A stretch of DNA of 64,000 bases, from NCBI RefSeq assembly GCF_014489615.1, contig NZ_CP060825.1, forward strand, positions 4,598,501 to 4,662,500, in the 5' to 3' direction. The position numbers were made by a program, and so were the translations under genes. A model generated the notes under the pieces. That model ran no database searches. It was not told the origin of the DNA and saw only the letters and a list, made by a program, of their open reading frames with translations. Source of the DNA: Streptomyces genisteinicus (GTDB taxonomy: Bacteria > Actinomycetota > Actinomycetes > Streptomycetales > Streptomycetaceae). This document shows, in pieces, positions 24,470 through 33,631 of the stretch. How positions within the stretch are numbered: position 1 is the stretch's first letter; every line of letters begins with the position of its first letter.

Positions 24470-25096
24470 ATGGCAGCACACCTTCAGGGCTCCCTGTTCG
24501 ACCAGACCGACGAGATCCGCCTCGGTCCGCTCACGGATGTCCGGCGCACCGTGCTCGGCGACGGCGCCTGGATCGACACGCTGCCCGGCTGGCTCGCGGG
24601 CGCGGACGCGCTCTTCGGGGACCTCGCGGAGGGCGTGCCCTGGCACGCCGAGCGCCGCCGGATGTACGAGCGGACGGTCGAGGTGCCGCGCCTGCTCTCG
24701 TACTACGGGCAGGGCGAGCCGCTGCCCCACCCCGTGCTGGAGCGCGCCCGCGACGCGCTGTCCGCGCGCTACGCGGACGAGCTCGGCGAGCCCTTCGTCA
24801 CGGCCGGGCTCTGCTACTACCGCGACGGGCGCGACAGCGTGGCCTGGCACGGCGACCGGATCGGCCGGGGGGCGCGCGAGGACACCATGGTGGCGATCCT
24901 CTCCGTCGGCGCCCCGCGCGACCTGCTGCTGCGGCCGGCGGGCGGCGGCCCGTCGGTGCGCCGGGCGCTCGGGCACGGCGACCTGATCGTGATGGGCGGG
25001 TCGTGCCAGCGCACCTGGGAGCACGCCGTGCCGAAGACGGCGCGCTCCGCGGGGCCCCGGATCAGTGTCCAGTTCCGCCCGCGCGGCGTGAACTGA
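24470..25096 (+). CDS. AlkB-like Fe(II)/2-oxoglutarate dioxygenase
   Basis: 208-residue AlkB homologue, which removes alkyl groups from N1-methyladenine and N3-methylcytosine in DNA or RNA by oxidative demethylation. Iron ligands are H127 and D129 in AWHGD and H185 in WEHAVPK; the 2-oxoglutarate-binding arginines fall in GPRISVQFRPR (R197, R203). The substrate-lid segment SYYGQGEPLPHP is also present. The start ATG lies 84 nt from the divergent DinB gene, so they share a promoter region. I saw no inverted LexA-type site there. Confidence 0.92.
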   Translation: MAAHLQGSLFDQTDEIRLGPLTDVRRTVLGDGAWIDTLPGWLAGADALFGDLAEGVPWHAERRRMYERTVEVPRLLSYYGQGEPLPHPVLERARDALSARYADELGEPFVTAGLCYYRDGRDSVAWHGDRIGRGAREDTMVAILSVGAPRDLLLRPAGGGPSVRRALGHGDLIVMGGSCQRTWEHAVPKTARSAGPRISVQFRPRGVN

Positions 25097-25152
25097 CGTA
25101 CGCCGCGGCCGGCGCGCGGCCTCCCCGGCCGGGGAGCCGGGCCTCGCCCGGG

Positions 25153-26754
25153 TCAGCGAGGGGCGCGGCGCACGGACCGGCCGGCCAGCACATCGGTGCG
25201 CACCCCGTCCTCGATGACGAACCGGCCGTCGATCAGCACGTGCGGGATGCCGGCCGGGAGGGTGCGCGGCTGCTCGAACGTGGACCCGGCGGCGACCGTG
25301 TCCGGGTCGAAGAGCACGAGGTCGGCGCGGTAGCCCTCGCGGACCAGGCCCCGGTCCGCCAGGCGCAGCCGGGCCGCCGGGCGGGAGGTCAGATGCGCCA
25401 CGGCCTCCTCCAGCCCGAGGACGCCCAGCTCCCGGGCGTAGTGGCCGAGGTAGTGGGGGAACGTCCCGTACGCGCGGGGGTGCGGCTTGTCGCCCTGGAG
25501 GATGCCGTCGCTGCCGCCGGTGTGGACGCGGTGCCGCATGATCGCGCGCACGTTCTCCTCGTGCCCGACGTGCTGGAGGATCGTCGTCCCGAGCCGGTCG
25601 CCGGTCAGCAGCCGCCGTGCCGTGACCCACGGCTCCTCGCCGCGCAGCCGCGCCGACTCCTCGACCGTGCGGCCGACATGGCCGGCGAGGGAGGGGTCGC
25701 CCACACCCGAGATCTCGATGGTGTCCCATTCGATCGGCACGCCGTGGCAGCCGTCCGAGCCGGTCACCTCCAGGTGGTGGCGGATCCGCTCGGCGGTCGC
25801 GTCGTCGCGCAGCCGGGCGAGGACCGCCTCCGGGCCGCCCTCGCCCGCCCAGCTCGGCAGCATGGCGACGAGCGTGGTGCAGCCGGGGGTGTACGGATAG
25901 GTGTCGAGGGAGATGTCGGCGCCGGCGTCCAGCGCGTCGTCCAGCAGCGCCAGCAGGTCGGGCGCCCTGCCCTTGTTCACGCCGAAGTTCATGGTGGCGT
26001 GCGCCAGGTGCAGGGCGCAGCCCGCCTCCCGGGTGAGCCCGACCATCTCCTCGTACGCCTGAAGCGCGCCCGCGCCGTAGGAGCGGTGGTGGGGGCAGTA
26101 GTAGCCGTCGTAGCGGGCCACCACACGGCACAGCTCGGTCAGTTCGGCATCGTTCGCGTACATGCCGGGCGTGTAGGTGAGGCCGGACGACATCCCGACC
26201 GCGCCCTGCTCCATGCCCTCGGCGACGAGCTGCCGCATCCGGTCGAGCTCGGCGGGGGTCGCCGGCCGGTCCTCCCAGCCCATGGCGAGCATCCGCACCG
26301 TGCCCTGCGGGACGAGGTAGGCGGCGTTGACGGCGATGCCCTGGCGGTCGAGCCGGTCCAGGTACCCGCCGACCGAGCGCCAGTCGAAGTCGATGTCCGA
26401 CCCGTCGCCGTTCCAGCCGGTGATCGCCCGGCGCACCGCGTCGAGGGTGGTGTCGTCGACGGGCGCGTACGACAGCCCGTCCTGCCCGAGGACCTCCAGG
26501 GTCACGCCCTGCGCGGCCTTCGCCGAGTGGTCGGGGTCGCGGAGCAGGGCGAGGTCGCTGTGGGCGTGCATGTCGATGAAGCCGGGGGCGAGGGCGAGGC
26601 CGTGCGCGTCGAGGACGCGTCCGCCGGTGAGGGCGGGGCCGGCGCCCTCACGGCGTATCGCGGTGACGCGCCCGGCGTCGATCCCGACGTCGGCGCGGTA
26701 GGAGGCACCGCCGGTGCCGTCGATGACGCGGGCGTCGCGGATGACGAGGTCCAT
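25153..26754 (-). CDS. N-acyl-D-amino acid deacylase
   Basis: 533-residue amidohydrolase-superfamily enzyme that hydrolyses N-acyl-D-amino acids to free D-amino acid and carboxylate. It begins with DLVIRDARVIDGTGG, the short beta domain common to the family. The metal motif GFIDMHAHSDLAL (HxH) lies near residue 58, HLAHATMNFGVNKG near 260, and the closing GYRADLVLFDPDTV near 475, as in D-aminoacylases. It has no signal peptide. It forms a two-gene operon with the upstream amino acid deaminase (49-nt gap), so D-amino acids released here feed directly into the next step. Confidence 0.92.
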   Translation of the reverse strand: MDLVIRDARVIDGTGGASYRADVGIDAGRVTAIRREGAGPALTGGRVLDAHGLALAPGFIDMHAHSDLALLRDPDHSAKAAQGVTLEVLGQDGLSYAPVDDTTLDAVRRAITGWNGDGSDIDFDWRSVGGYLDRLDRQGIAVNAAYLVPQGTVRMLAMGWEDRPATPAELDRMRQLVAEGMEQGAVGMSSGLTYTPGMYANDAELTELCRVVARYDGYYCPHHRSYGAGALQAYEEMVGLTREAGCALHLAHATMNFGVNKGRAPDLLALLDDALDAGADISLDTYPYTPGCTTLVAMLPSWAGEGGPEAVLARLRDDATAERIRHHLEVTGSDGCHGVPIEWDTIEISGVGDPSLAGHVGRTVEESARLRGEEPWVTARRLLTGDRLGTTILQHVGHEENVRAIMRHRVHTGGSDGILQGDKPHPRAYGTFPHYLGHYARELGVLGLEEAVAHLTSRPAARLRLADRGLVREGYRADLVLFDPDTVAAGSTFEQPRTLPAGIPHVLIDGRFVIEDGVRTDVLAGRSVRRAPR

Positions 26755-26803
26755 GGATGCGGTGCCTTTCGGGGCCGTGGCCGGGAGAGAGGGGGAGCGG
26801 GGC

Positions 26804-28087
26804 TCAGAAGAAGGTCCGGACGAAGTCCGTGACCGTGCCGTCCTCCTCCACCACCGGGATGAGCTGCCACTTGTCGAACGCGGTGCACGGGTGGGACAGC
26901 CCCATGCCGACCCAGTCGCCCACCTCCAGCCCGGCGCCGGGGTCGGTGCGCACCCAGGCGTGCTGGTCGGACAGGCCGGTGACGGTGATGCCGTCGGCGG
27001 GCCGGACGGCGCCGGTGCGGGCGTCGCGGACGGCCTGCGCCTCGGGCAGGTCGAGGTCGTACGCGGCGTCCCGCTTGCCCGCGTTGAGGAAGGCCTGCTC
27101 GGGCGACGGGCGGGAGACCACCTGCGCCCACAGCCGGAACGCGGGCTGGAGCGAGCCCTCCGCGGGCACCCGGTTGAACGGGGTCAGGTGCCGGTAGTGG
27201 CCGTCGTCGTGCGAGACGTACGCGCCGGAGCGCAGCAGCTTCAGCACGGGGGCCGACAGCGCGGGGATCTCGGCGAAGACGTCCGCGACCGCGTCGAACC
27301 AGGCGCTGCCGCCCGCGCTGACCACGATCTCGCCGGTGTCCGCGAACCGGCCCTCGGCGTCGAAGGCGGCGGCGAGGGCGACCAGCCGGCGCAGCCAGGC
27401 CCGCACGCTGTCGCCGTCGGCCTTCGGGACCTCGCCCTCGTAGCCGGCCACGCCGACCAGCCGCAGGTTCCCCGCGGCGGCGACCGCGTCGGCGACGGCG
27501 GCGCATCCGGCCTCGGTGCGCACCCCGGTGCGGGCGCCGTCGCCCGCGCCCAGCTCGACGACGACGTCCAGCGGGCGGGACACTCCGCGCAGGGCCTCGT
27601 CCATCAGCTCCACGCCGCGGACCGAGTCGACGTAGACGACGAGCCGGAATCCGGGGTCGGCGTCGAGCTCCCCGGCGATCCAGCGCAGCGCGGCGGCGTC
27701 GACGACCTCGTTGGCGAGGAAGATCCGGCTGATCCCGTAGGCGCGGTAGACGCGGACCTGGTGGGGCACGGCCGCGGTGATGCCCCAGGCGCCGCGCTCC
27801 AGCTGGCGGGCGAAGAGCTGGGGGGACATGGACGTCTTGCCGTGCGGGGCGAAGGCGAGGCCGTGGCGTTCCGCGTAGGTCTCCAGCAGGGCCAGGTTGT
27901 GCTCCAGCGACGCGGCGGAGAGCGCCAGCACGGGTGTGGTGAAGCCCCCGGTGAACAGGGAGCGCCGGGCCGAGGCGAGCTCGCCGACGGTGAGGCCCTG
28001 TGCGTCGGGCGGGAGCGCCTTGAAGCGGTGGTCGACCGGTTCGTCGGCAAGCCTGGCGACGGCGTCGTCGGCGTGGCTGGCGGCCAT
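26804..28087 (-). CDS. PLP-dependent amino acid deaminase (D-serine/D-threonine type)
   Basis: 427-residue fold-type III PLP enzyme of the alanine racemase-like N-terminal/D-serine dehydratase-like group. The Schiff-base lysine lies in FAPHGKTSMSPQLFARQ, with YVDSVRGVELM and VVVELGAGDGARTGV behind it. A C-terminal beta domain has the metal-binding pattern LSDQHAWV and SHPCTAFDKW (His and Cys ligands, as in D-serine dehydratases). ATG 28087 follows GAGGAGGG; the frame to 28129 lacks a ribosome site. It should convert D-amino acids to 2-oxo acids plus ammonia, with the RidA protein from the divergent operon clearing the enamine intermediate. Confidence 0.88.
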   Translation of the reverse strand: MAASHADDAVARLADEPVDHRFKALPPDAQGLTVGELASARRSLFTGGFTTPVLALSAASLEHNLALLETYAERHGLAFAPHGKTSMSPQLFARQLERGAWGITAAVPHQVRVYRAYGISRIFLANEVVDAAALRWIAGELDADPGFRLVVYVDSVRGVELMDEALRGVSRPLDVVVELGAGDGARTGVRTEAGCAAVADAVAAAGNLRLVGVAGYEGEVPKADGDSVRAWLRRLVALAAAFDAEGRFADTGEIVVSAGGSAWFDAVADVFAEIPALSAPVLKLLRSGAYVSHDDGHYRHLTPFNRVPAEGSLQPAFRLWAQVVSRPSPEQAFLNAGKRDAAYDLDLPEAQAVRDARTGAVRPADGITVTGLSDQHAWVRTDPGAGLEVGDWVGMGLSHPCTAFDKWQLIPVVEEDGTVTDFVRTFF

Positions 28088-28106
28088 GGGAGCCCTCCTC
28101 GGCGGT

Positions 28107-28123
28107 GTTGCATGATGTGCAAC
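28107..28123. promoter_or_regulatory. Inverted-repeat operator in the divergent D-amino acid promoter region
   Basis: Perfect repeat GTTGCA-N5-TGCAAC (17 bp). It lies 20 nt before the deaminase start and 6 nt before the -35 box of the opposite operon. The IclR-family regulator encoded at 29248 is the obvious candidate ligand-responsive binder. Confidence 0.7.
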
Positions 28124-28128
28124 GCTCA

Positions 28129-28158
28129 TTGCGTATTTCGCTTACCGCTGTCTAACAT
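28129..28158 (+). promoter_or_regulatory. Promoter of the kinase-iclR-ridA operon
   Basis: TTGCGT (28129-28134), an 18-nt spacer and TAACAT (28153-28158), ending 58 nt before the kinase start. The inverted repeat at 28107-28123 lies directly upstream. Confidence 0.6.
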
Positions 28159-28216
28159 CCGAGCCGAGACCGGGTCAATGGGCCCGGTGACCGACCAGCG
28201 AGGAGCCCCCGCGATC

Positions 28217-29251
28217 ATGACCGCGAGCGCGCACGGACCCGTGGACGTCGTCTGCCTCGGCGAGTCCATGGTCACGTTCCTGCCCACCAGGGCGGGACGC
28301 CTGGCCGACGTGCCGTCGTTCGTCCGCGGCATCGGCGGGGCCGAGTCCAACCTCGCCTGCGCCCTCGCCGCCTGCGGCCACCGGGTCCGCTGGGTGGGCC
28401 GGGTGGGCGCCGACGGCTTCGGCGACCACCTGGTGGCCGCCATCGCCGCCTACGGGGTCGACACCGCGGCGGTCGTCCGCGACCCGGGACGCCCCACGGG
28501 CGTCTACTTCCGCACGGCGGCCGACCGGGCCGGCGACGGCCACGAGGTCGTCTACTACCGGGCCGGATCCGCCGCGTCGGCGATGTCGCCCGCCACCGTC
28601 CCGCTCGAAGCGGTGTGGTCGGGACGGGTGCTGCACGTCTCCGGCATCACCGCCGCGCTGTCCGCCGACTGCCTGGCCCTGATGCGCGGCCTCACCGCCC
28701 GCCGCGACGGCCGCCCGCTCCTCTCGTTCGACGTCAACCACCGGCCCGGTCTCTGGCGCGACCCCGAAGGGCCCCGCGTCCTGCTCGACCTCGCGCGCGG
28801 CGCGGACCTCGTCTTCACCGGCGAGGACGAGGCCGAGGAGGCGTGGGGCGTGCACGGCGGGCCGGAGGCCGTGCGGCGGGCACTGCCCGAGCCGGCGACG
28901 CTGGTGGTGAAGCGCGGCGCCCTGGGCGCGGTCGCCTTCACCCGCGGGCCCGCCGGCGACACCGTCACCGAGGTCCCCGCCCCCGTCGTCGACGTCGTCG
29001 CCGCCACCGGGGCCGGTGACGCCTTCGCCGCCGGCTTCCTCTCCGCGACCCTCCGCGACCTGCCCGTGCGCGACCGGCTGCGGTACGGCCACCTCTGGGC
29101 AGCCGCGGCCCTCACCGTCGCCGGGGACCTGGCCGAGCCGCCCTCCCACGCGCAGGCCGGGCGGCTCGTCGGCCTCGACGACGACGCCTGGGGGAGACTG
29201 CACCTCGGCCCCGGCTGGACGGGCCAGGACCAGGAGGTACGTACGCCATGA
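28217..29251 (+). CDS. PfkB-family sugar kinase (2-keto-3-deoxygluconate kinase-like)
   Basis: 344-residue ribokinase-family enzyme. N-terminal motif VDVVCLGESMVTFLP, substrate loop GGAESNLACALAACG, and the PfkB signature DVVAATGAGDAFAAGF with the catalytic Asp near residue 266. LSFDVNHRPGLWRD is typical of KDG kinases. The long frame starting at 26714 is noncoding upstream of ATG 28217. A KDG kinase together with a GntP permease suggests acidic-sugar uptake; together with D-amino acid enzymes it may instead handle a sugar acid released from an N-acylated conjugate. ATGA overlap with iclR. Confidence 0.87.
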   Translation: MTASAHGPVDVVCLGESMVTFLPTRAGRLADVPSFVRGIGGAESNLACALAACGHRVRWVGRVGADGFGDHLVAAIAAYGVDTAAVVRDPGRPTGVYFRTAADRAGDGHEVVYYRAGSAASAMSPATVPLEAVWSGRVLHVSGITAALSADCLALMRGLTARRDGRPLLSFDVNHRPGLWRDPEGPRVLLDLARGADLVFTGEDEAEEAWGVHGGPEAVRRALPEPATLVVKRGALGAVAFTRGPAGDTVTEVPAPVVDVVAATGAGDAFAAGFLSATLRDLPVRDRLRYGHLWAAAALTVAGDLAEPPSHAQAGRLVGLDDDAWGRLHLGPGWTGQDQEVRTP

Positions 29252-30012
29252 GCCAGACCGTCGACCGCGCGCTCAGCATCCTGCCGCTGCTCGCCCAGGG
29301 ACCCGCCGACCTCGGACAGGTCGCCGACCGGCTCGGCGTCCACAAGTCCACCGCGCTGCGCCTGCTGCGCACCCTCCACGAGCACGGCCTCGTCTACCGC
29401 CAGCAGGACCAGCGCTACCGCCTCGGCGCCCGCCTCTTCGCCCTCGCCCAGGAGGCGGTCGAGAACCTCGACGTGCGGGAGATCGCCCACCCCCATCTCC
29501 TCGCGCTCAACGAGCAGATCGGGCACACCGTCCACCTCGCGGTGTACGAGGAGAGCGAGGTCCTCTACATCGACAAGGTCGAGAGCCGCTACCCGGTCCG
29601 CATGTACTCGCGGATCGGCAAGCCCGTCGCGATCACCGTCGCGGCCGTGGCCAAGCTGCTCCTGGCCGACCTGCCGGAGGCCGAGCGGCGCGCCGTCGCC
29701 GAGAAGCTCGACTTCCCCATGTACACGTCCCGTTCGATCCCGAACGCCGCCGCCTTCCTCAGGGAGCTGGCGACCGTCCGCGAACAGGGCTGGGCCACCG
29801 ACCTGGGTGGCCACGAGGAGTCCATCAACTGCATCGGCGCGCCCATCAGGGGCGCCGACGGCCGTGTCGTCGCCGCCATGTCGGTGTCCGCGCCGAACGT
29901 GGTCGTGACCGCCGACGAACTCCTCACCCTCCTCCCGCTGGTGCGCCGCTGCGCGGACGCCATCACCCGGGAGTACTCAGGACAGACACCCCAGAAGGAA
30001 GCGCAGGCATGA
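29248..30012 (+). CDS. IclR-family transcriptional regulator
   Basis: 254-residue regulator. An N-terminal winged helix-turn-helix (DLGQVADRLGVHKSTALRLLRTLHEHGLV, residues 18-48) precedes the IclR effector domain (about 75-245), with EENSEVLYIDKVES-like and GAPIRGADGRVVAAMSVSAPN motifs. It is the likely local regulator of both divergent operons, acting at the GTTGCA-N5-TGCAAC repeat at 28107. It overlaps the kinase gene by 4 nt and ridA by 4 nt. Confidence 0.92.
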   Translation: MSQTVDRALSILPLLAQGPADLGQVADRLGVHKSTALRLLRTLHEHGLVYRQQDQRYRLGARLFALAQEAVENLDVREIAHPHLLALNEQIGHTVHLAVYEESEVLYIDKVESRYPVRMYSRIGKPVAITVAAVAKLLLADLPEAERRAVAEKLDFPMYTSRSIPNAAAFLRELATVREQGWATDLGGHEESINCIGAPIRGADGRVVAAMSVSAPNVVVTADELLTLLPLVRRCADAITREYSGQTPQKEAQA

Positions 30013-30413
30013 CCGAGAAGACCGCGATCACCCCGCCCACCCACACCGCGCCGCCCGCGAAGTTCTCCCACGGCGTCCGCAAGGGCAACCTCCTCCAGGT
30101 CGCCGGCCAGGTCGGCTTCCTGCCCGCCGTCGAGGGCCAGGCCCCGACCCCGGCCGGCCCGACCCTGCGCGAGCAGACCCTCCAGACCTTCGCCAACGTC
30201 GAGGCGATCCTCACCGAGGGCGGGGCGAGCTGGGACGACGTGATGATGATCCGCGTCTACCTCACGGACACGGGCCACTTCGCCGAGATGAACGAGATCT
30301 ACAACGAGTACTTCAAGGACCTCGCGGTGGCCCCGGCCGCCCGCACCACGGTCTACGTCGGGCTCCCCGCCGGCCTGCTCATCGAGATCGACGCCCTGGC
30401 CGTCCTGGGCTGA
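30009..30413 (+). CDS. RidA/YjgF-family enamine/imine deaminase
   Basis: 134-residue RidA-family protein. These trimers hydrolyse reactive 2-aminoacrylate and related enamines formed by PLP amino acid dehydratases. Family marks include LLQVAGQVGF, the TFANVEAIL helix, VYLTDTGHFAEMN and PAARTTVYVGLPAGLLIEIDALA, where the substrate-binding Arg and final Glu lie. ATGA overlap with iclR. Coupling with the divergent D-amino acid deaminase makes biochemical sense: RidA would clear that enzyme's enamine product. Confidence 0.93.
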   Translation: MTEKTAITPPTHTAPPAKFSHGVRKGNLLQVAGQVGFLPAVEGQAPTPAGPTLREQTLQTFANVEAILTEGGASWDDVMMIRVYLTDTGHFAEMNEIYNEYFKDLAVAPAARTTVYVGLPAGLLIEIDALAVLG

Positions 30414-30545
30414 TCCCCGGCCGCTCCGCCACCGGACCCATCTCCCCTCCCCGGACCGGCCGCCCCGCAGCCCGGCCCCTTCCCGGACCTGCCGCCCGCG
30501 GACCGCTCCCCGTCCCGGACTGATTCCCCTGATCCACCCGTTCCA

Positions 30546-30578
30546 CGGCACGGCGCGACCTCCCCACGCGCCGTGCCG
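30546..30578 (+). terminator. Hairpin terminator after ridA
   Basis: Perfect 12-bp stem CGGCACGGCGCG (30546-30557) / CGCGCCGTGCCG (30567-30578) with a 9-nt loop, between ridA and the permease gene in the same direction. It may also act as an attenuator for the permease. Confidence 0.65.
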
Positions 30579-30622
30579 CGCCCCACCCATGCCCGAAACC
30601 GCACGGCCCGCAAGGAATCCCC

Positions 30623-32095
30623 ATGCTCATCGCCGCTGACGCGCCCCCACCCCCCGTCCCGCACACCGGCGGACTGCTCACCGTCATCGACGGCACCGCC
30701 GGTCTGCTGACCGTGGCCGCCCTCGGAATCGCCCTGCTGCTCTACCTGATCATCAAGGTGCGGCTCCAGCCGTTCGTCGCCCTGCTCGCCGTCTCCATAG
30801 CCGTCGGCCTCGCGGCGGGCCTGTCCGTCACCGAACTCTTCGGCACGGTGCAGAAGTCCGCGGCCGTCTCCGTCATCGAGACCGGCATGGGCGGCATCCT
30901 CGGCCATGTCGCCATCATCATCGGCCTCGGCACCATGCTCGGCGCGATCCTGGAGGTGTCCGGCGGCGCGGAGGTGCTCTCCTCCCGGCTGCTCGGCCTC
31001 TTCGGCGAGAAGCGCGCCCCGCTCGCCATGGGCCTCACCGGCCTGATCTTCGGCATCCCCGTCTTCTTCGACGTCGGCATCTTCGTCCTCGCGCCGATCG
31101 TCTACGCCGCGGCCAAGCGGTCCGGCAAGTCGATCGTCCTGTACGCCATGCCGCTGCTCGCGGGCCTGTCGATGACCCACGCCTTCCTGCCGCCGCACCC
31201 CGGACCGGTGGCCGCCGCCGGACTCTTCCACGTCTCCCTGGGCTGGGTCATCCTCATGGGCGTCGTCGTCGGCGTCCCGGCCGTCCTCGCGGCCTGGGGC
31301 TACGCCGCCTGGATCGGCAAGCGGGTCTTCGTCGAGGTGCCGCAGGACATGGTGGAGGCCGCCGAGGAGTCGAAGGCCGCCGTCCTCGCCGAGCAGCGGG
31401 CCGCGGGGCGCGAGCCCCGGGAGAACCCGGTCGCGCTCTCCACCGTGCTCGCCATCATCGGCACCCCGCTGGTGCTGATCCTCGCCGCCACGTTCTCGTC
31501 CATCGCCCTCGACGAGTCCACCTTCCGCTCGGTCGTCGAGTTCTTCGGCAACCCGTTCGTCGCCCTGACCATCGCGCTGGTGCTGGCGTACTGGCTGCTG
31601 GGCATCCGGCGCGGCTGGTCGCGCAAGTCGCTGGAGTCGGTGTCCACGCAGTCGCTGAAGCCGGTCGGCAACATCCTGCTCGTCGTCGGCGCGGGCGGTG
31701 TCTTCGGCGCGGTGCTCAAGGCGAGCGGTGTCGCCCAGGCCCTCTCGGACACCTTCAACGACGTCGGCCTGCCGGTGATCGTCCTCGCCTACCTGATCTC
31801 GCTGGTGCTGCGCGTCGCCCAGGGCTCCGCGACCGTCGCGATCGTCACCACGGCGGGCATCGTGCTGCCCCTCGTCGAGAACGGCGGCCACTCGCAGGCC
31901 TTCCTCGCCCTGGTCATCATGGCCATCTCGGCGGGCTCCATCTTCGCCTCGCACGTCAACGACGGCGGCTTCTGGATCGTCTCCAAGTACTTCGGCATCT
32001 CCGAGCGGGACACCCTCAAGACCTGGACCGTCCTGGAGTCGGTGCTCTCCGTCGCGGGCTTCGCGGTCGCCGCGGCGCTGAGCCTGGTGGTGTAG
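30623..32095 (+). CDS. GntP-family gluconate/organic acid permease
   Basis: 490-residue polytopic transporter with about 12-14 hydrophobic segments and GntP-family motifs: VGLAAGLSVTELFGTVQ, GAILEVSGGAEVLSSRLLG, THAFLPPHPGPVAAAG (characteristic) and SHVNDGGFWIVSKYFGISERDTLKTW near the C terminus. It imports gluconate or related hydroxy acids with protons. Same direction as, and 209 nt after, ridA behind a terminator, so it may be expressed separately but belongs functionally with the KDG kinase. Confidence 0.92.
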   Translation: MLIAADAPPPPVPHTGGLLTVIDGTAGLLTVAALGIALLLYLIIKVRLQPFVALLAVSIAVGLAAGLSVTELFGTVQKSAAVSVIETGMGGILGHVAIIIGLGTMLGAILEVSGGAEVLSSRLLGLFGEKRAPLAMGLTGLIFGIPVFFDVGIFVLAPIVYAAAKRSGKSIVLYAMPLLAGLSMTHAFLPPHPGPVAAAGLFHVSLGWVILMGVVVGVPAVLAAWGYAAWIGKRVFVEVPQDMVEAAEESKAAVLAEQRAAGREPRENPVALSTVLAIIGTPLVLILAATFSSIALDESTFRSVVEFFGNPFVALTIALVLAYWLLGIRRGWSRKSLESVSTQSLKPVGNILLVVGAGGVFGAVLKASGVAQALSDTFNDVGLPVIVLAYLISLVLRVAQGSATVAIVTTAGIVLPLVENGGHSQAFLALVIMAISAGSIFASHVNDGGFWIVSKYFGISERDTLKTWTVLESVLSVAGFAVAAALSLVV

Positions 32096-32109
32096 CGGGC
32101 CGCCACGCC

Positions 32110-32153
32110 CGCGGGGCGGGTACCGGAGCATCGGCTCCGGTACCCGCCCCGCG
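32110..32153. terminator. Bidirectional terminator
   Basis: 20-bp perfect stem (32110-32129 with 32134-32153) with a 4-nt loop atcg, between the convergent permease and carboxypeptidase genes. Confidence 0.85.
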
Positions 32154-32164
32154 GCGTCACGGCC

Positions 32165-33538
32165 TCAGGAGCAGTACTGCGCCTGCTTGCCGATGGAGCG
32201 GTACATGCAGTCCGAGTTCTCCAGCAGCTGGAGCACCGCGTCGCGGTTGCGGCTGGTCTCGCGCTCGATCACCTCGTCCGGCGGGTAGAAGCCGCCCCCG
32301 GAGGCGCTCGCCGGGTACATCTCGAAGGTGTAGCCGAAGATCTTCTGGCTGCCCCACAGCCAGTCGTCGATCGAGCCGTCGGTGACGTAGAGGTCGCTCG
32401 ACTGCTCGGCCGTGTAGCCGTTGCTGGCCGCCATCTTGCCGCCGACGGCCGCGAAGGCGTCCCGGTCGTCCTTGGTCAGGCCGGGTGCGGTGTCGGCCGT
32501 GGTGTAGCCGTACGGCCACAGCACCAGCTCGCTGTAGGTGTGGAAGTCGATGCCGGTCCTGATCTGCTGCTTGCCGCCGACCACCCGGGAGCGGACGAAG
32601 TCGGCGACGACCTTCACCTCGGGCGCGGACTCGGCGGCCCGGCCGCGGTAGGTCTCCGAGCTCGTCGATCCCGAGGAGCCGCCGCAGCAGCCCCACTTGA
32701 AGTTCCAGTTGCGGTTCATGTCGGTGCCGACGTAGGAGGAACCGGAGTTGGGCTGGCGGTTCTTGCGCCAGCTCCGGTAGGAGCCGGAGGCGATGTCGTA
32801 CTCTCCGCCGTCCGGGTTGAGGTCCGGCACGATCCAGATCTCGCGGCCGTTGACGGCGTTCGTGATCCGCTGGTCGGAGCCGTAGTCCTCGGAGAACTCC
32901 CGCAGCAGGTAGAGCGCCATCTCCACGGTCAGGTGCTCACGGGCGTGCTGGTGGTGGGTGAAGAGGACCTCGGGCTCGTTCTCGTCGGTGGCCACGTTGT
33001 CGCTGACCTTGATCGCGACGATGTCCCGGCCCTGGTAGCTCTTGCCGATCACGCGCTTGCTCATGATGGCCGGGTTGGCCGCGATGCGCTGGTCGATCTC
33101 CGCGGTCATCTCCGCGTAGTTGTGGTAGCGCGAGTCGGCCGAGGGGAAGTCGAACGGCTTGACGTCCGCCGAGGCGATGCGCCGGTCCGGCGGTCCGGGC
33201 AGCTCCTTCAGGGTGTGGCCGAGCCCGCGCAGCCGGGCGGCCTGCGCCGCGTCGGCGCTGACCACGACGGTGTGGTCGTCGACCTCGTCGATCGAGACGC
33301 CGGTGGCGGCGATCGCCGTGCGCTCGGCGACGCTCTCGGGGCCGTGGATCAGGTACTGCCGGGTCCGCTCCGCGTCGTCGGCCGCGGCGCTGCGCGGGGC
33401 GGGCCGCTCGGGGGCGGGGGACGCGCTCGCGGTGAGCGGGACCGCGACGGCGAGGGCGACGACGGCCGCCAGGGCCGCGGACCGTTTGCCGGCGCGGCGC
33501 CGCGCGGACGCGCGCCGGCCGAAGGGGTGTGTGCGCAT
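32165..33538 (-). CDS. Secreted M14 zinc carboxypeptidase
   Basis: 457-residue exported metallocarboxypeptidase that removes C-terminal residues from peptides. Signal peptide (residues 1-40, Arg-rich start), a propeptide-like segment (about 50-130), then the catalytic domain with HAREHLTVEM supplying zinc ligands H198 and E201, a third His in GIDFHTYSELVLWPYG, and the catalytic Glu in YTFEMYP. It ends in a Cys-containing tail (SDCMYRSIGKQAQYCS) that probably forms a disulfide. No separate C-terminal binding domain. Its promoter region holds a 28-bp palindrome. Confidence 0.92.
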   Translation of the reverse strand: MRTHPFGRRASARRRAGKRSAALAAVVALAVAVPLTASASPAPERPAPRSAAADDAERTRQYLIHGPESVAERTAIAATGVSIDEVDDHTVVVSADAAQAARLRGLGHTLKELPGPPDRRIASADVKPFDFPSADSRYHNYAEMTAEIDQRIAANPAIMSKRVIGKSYQGRDIVAIKVSDNVATDENEPEVLFTHHQHAREHLTVEMALYLLREFSEDYGSDQRITNAVNGREIWIVPDLNPDGGEYDIASGSYRSWRKNRQPNSGSSYVGTDMNRNWNFKWGCCGGSSGSTSSETYRGRAAESAPEVKVVADFVRSRVVGGKQQIRTGIDFHTYSELVLWPYGYTTADTAPGLTKDDRDAFAAVGGKMAASNGYTAEQSSDLYVTDGSIDDWLWGSQKIFGYTFEMYPASASGGGFYPPDEVIERETSRNRDAVLQLLENSDCMYRSIGKQAQYCS

Positions 33539-33631
33539 GCAGGTGCTCCTGTGAGGTGGGGGGTTGAACGGGGCGGTGCTGCGGTGCCGTGCGGCGGTGC
33601 TCCGTGCTCACGGGACGTGCGGGTGCGGCCC

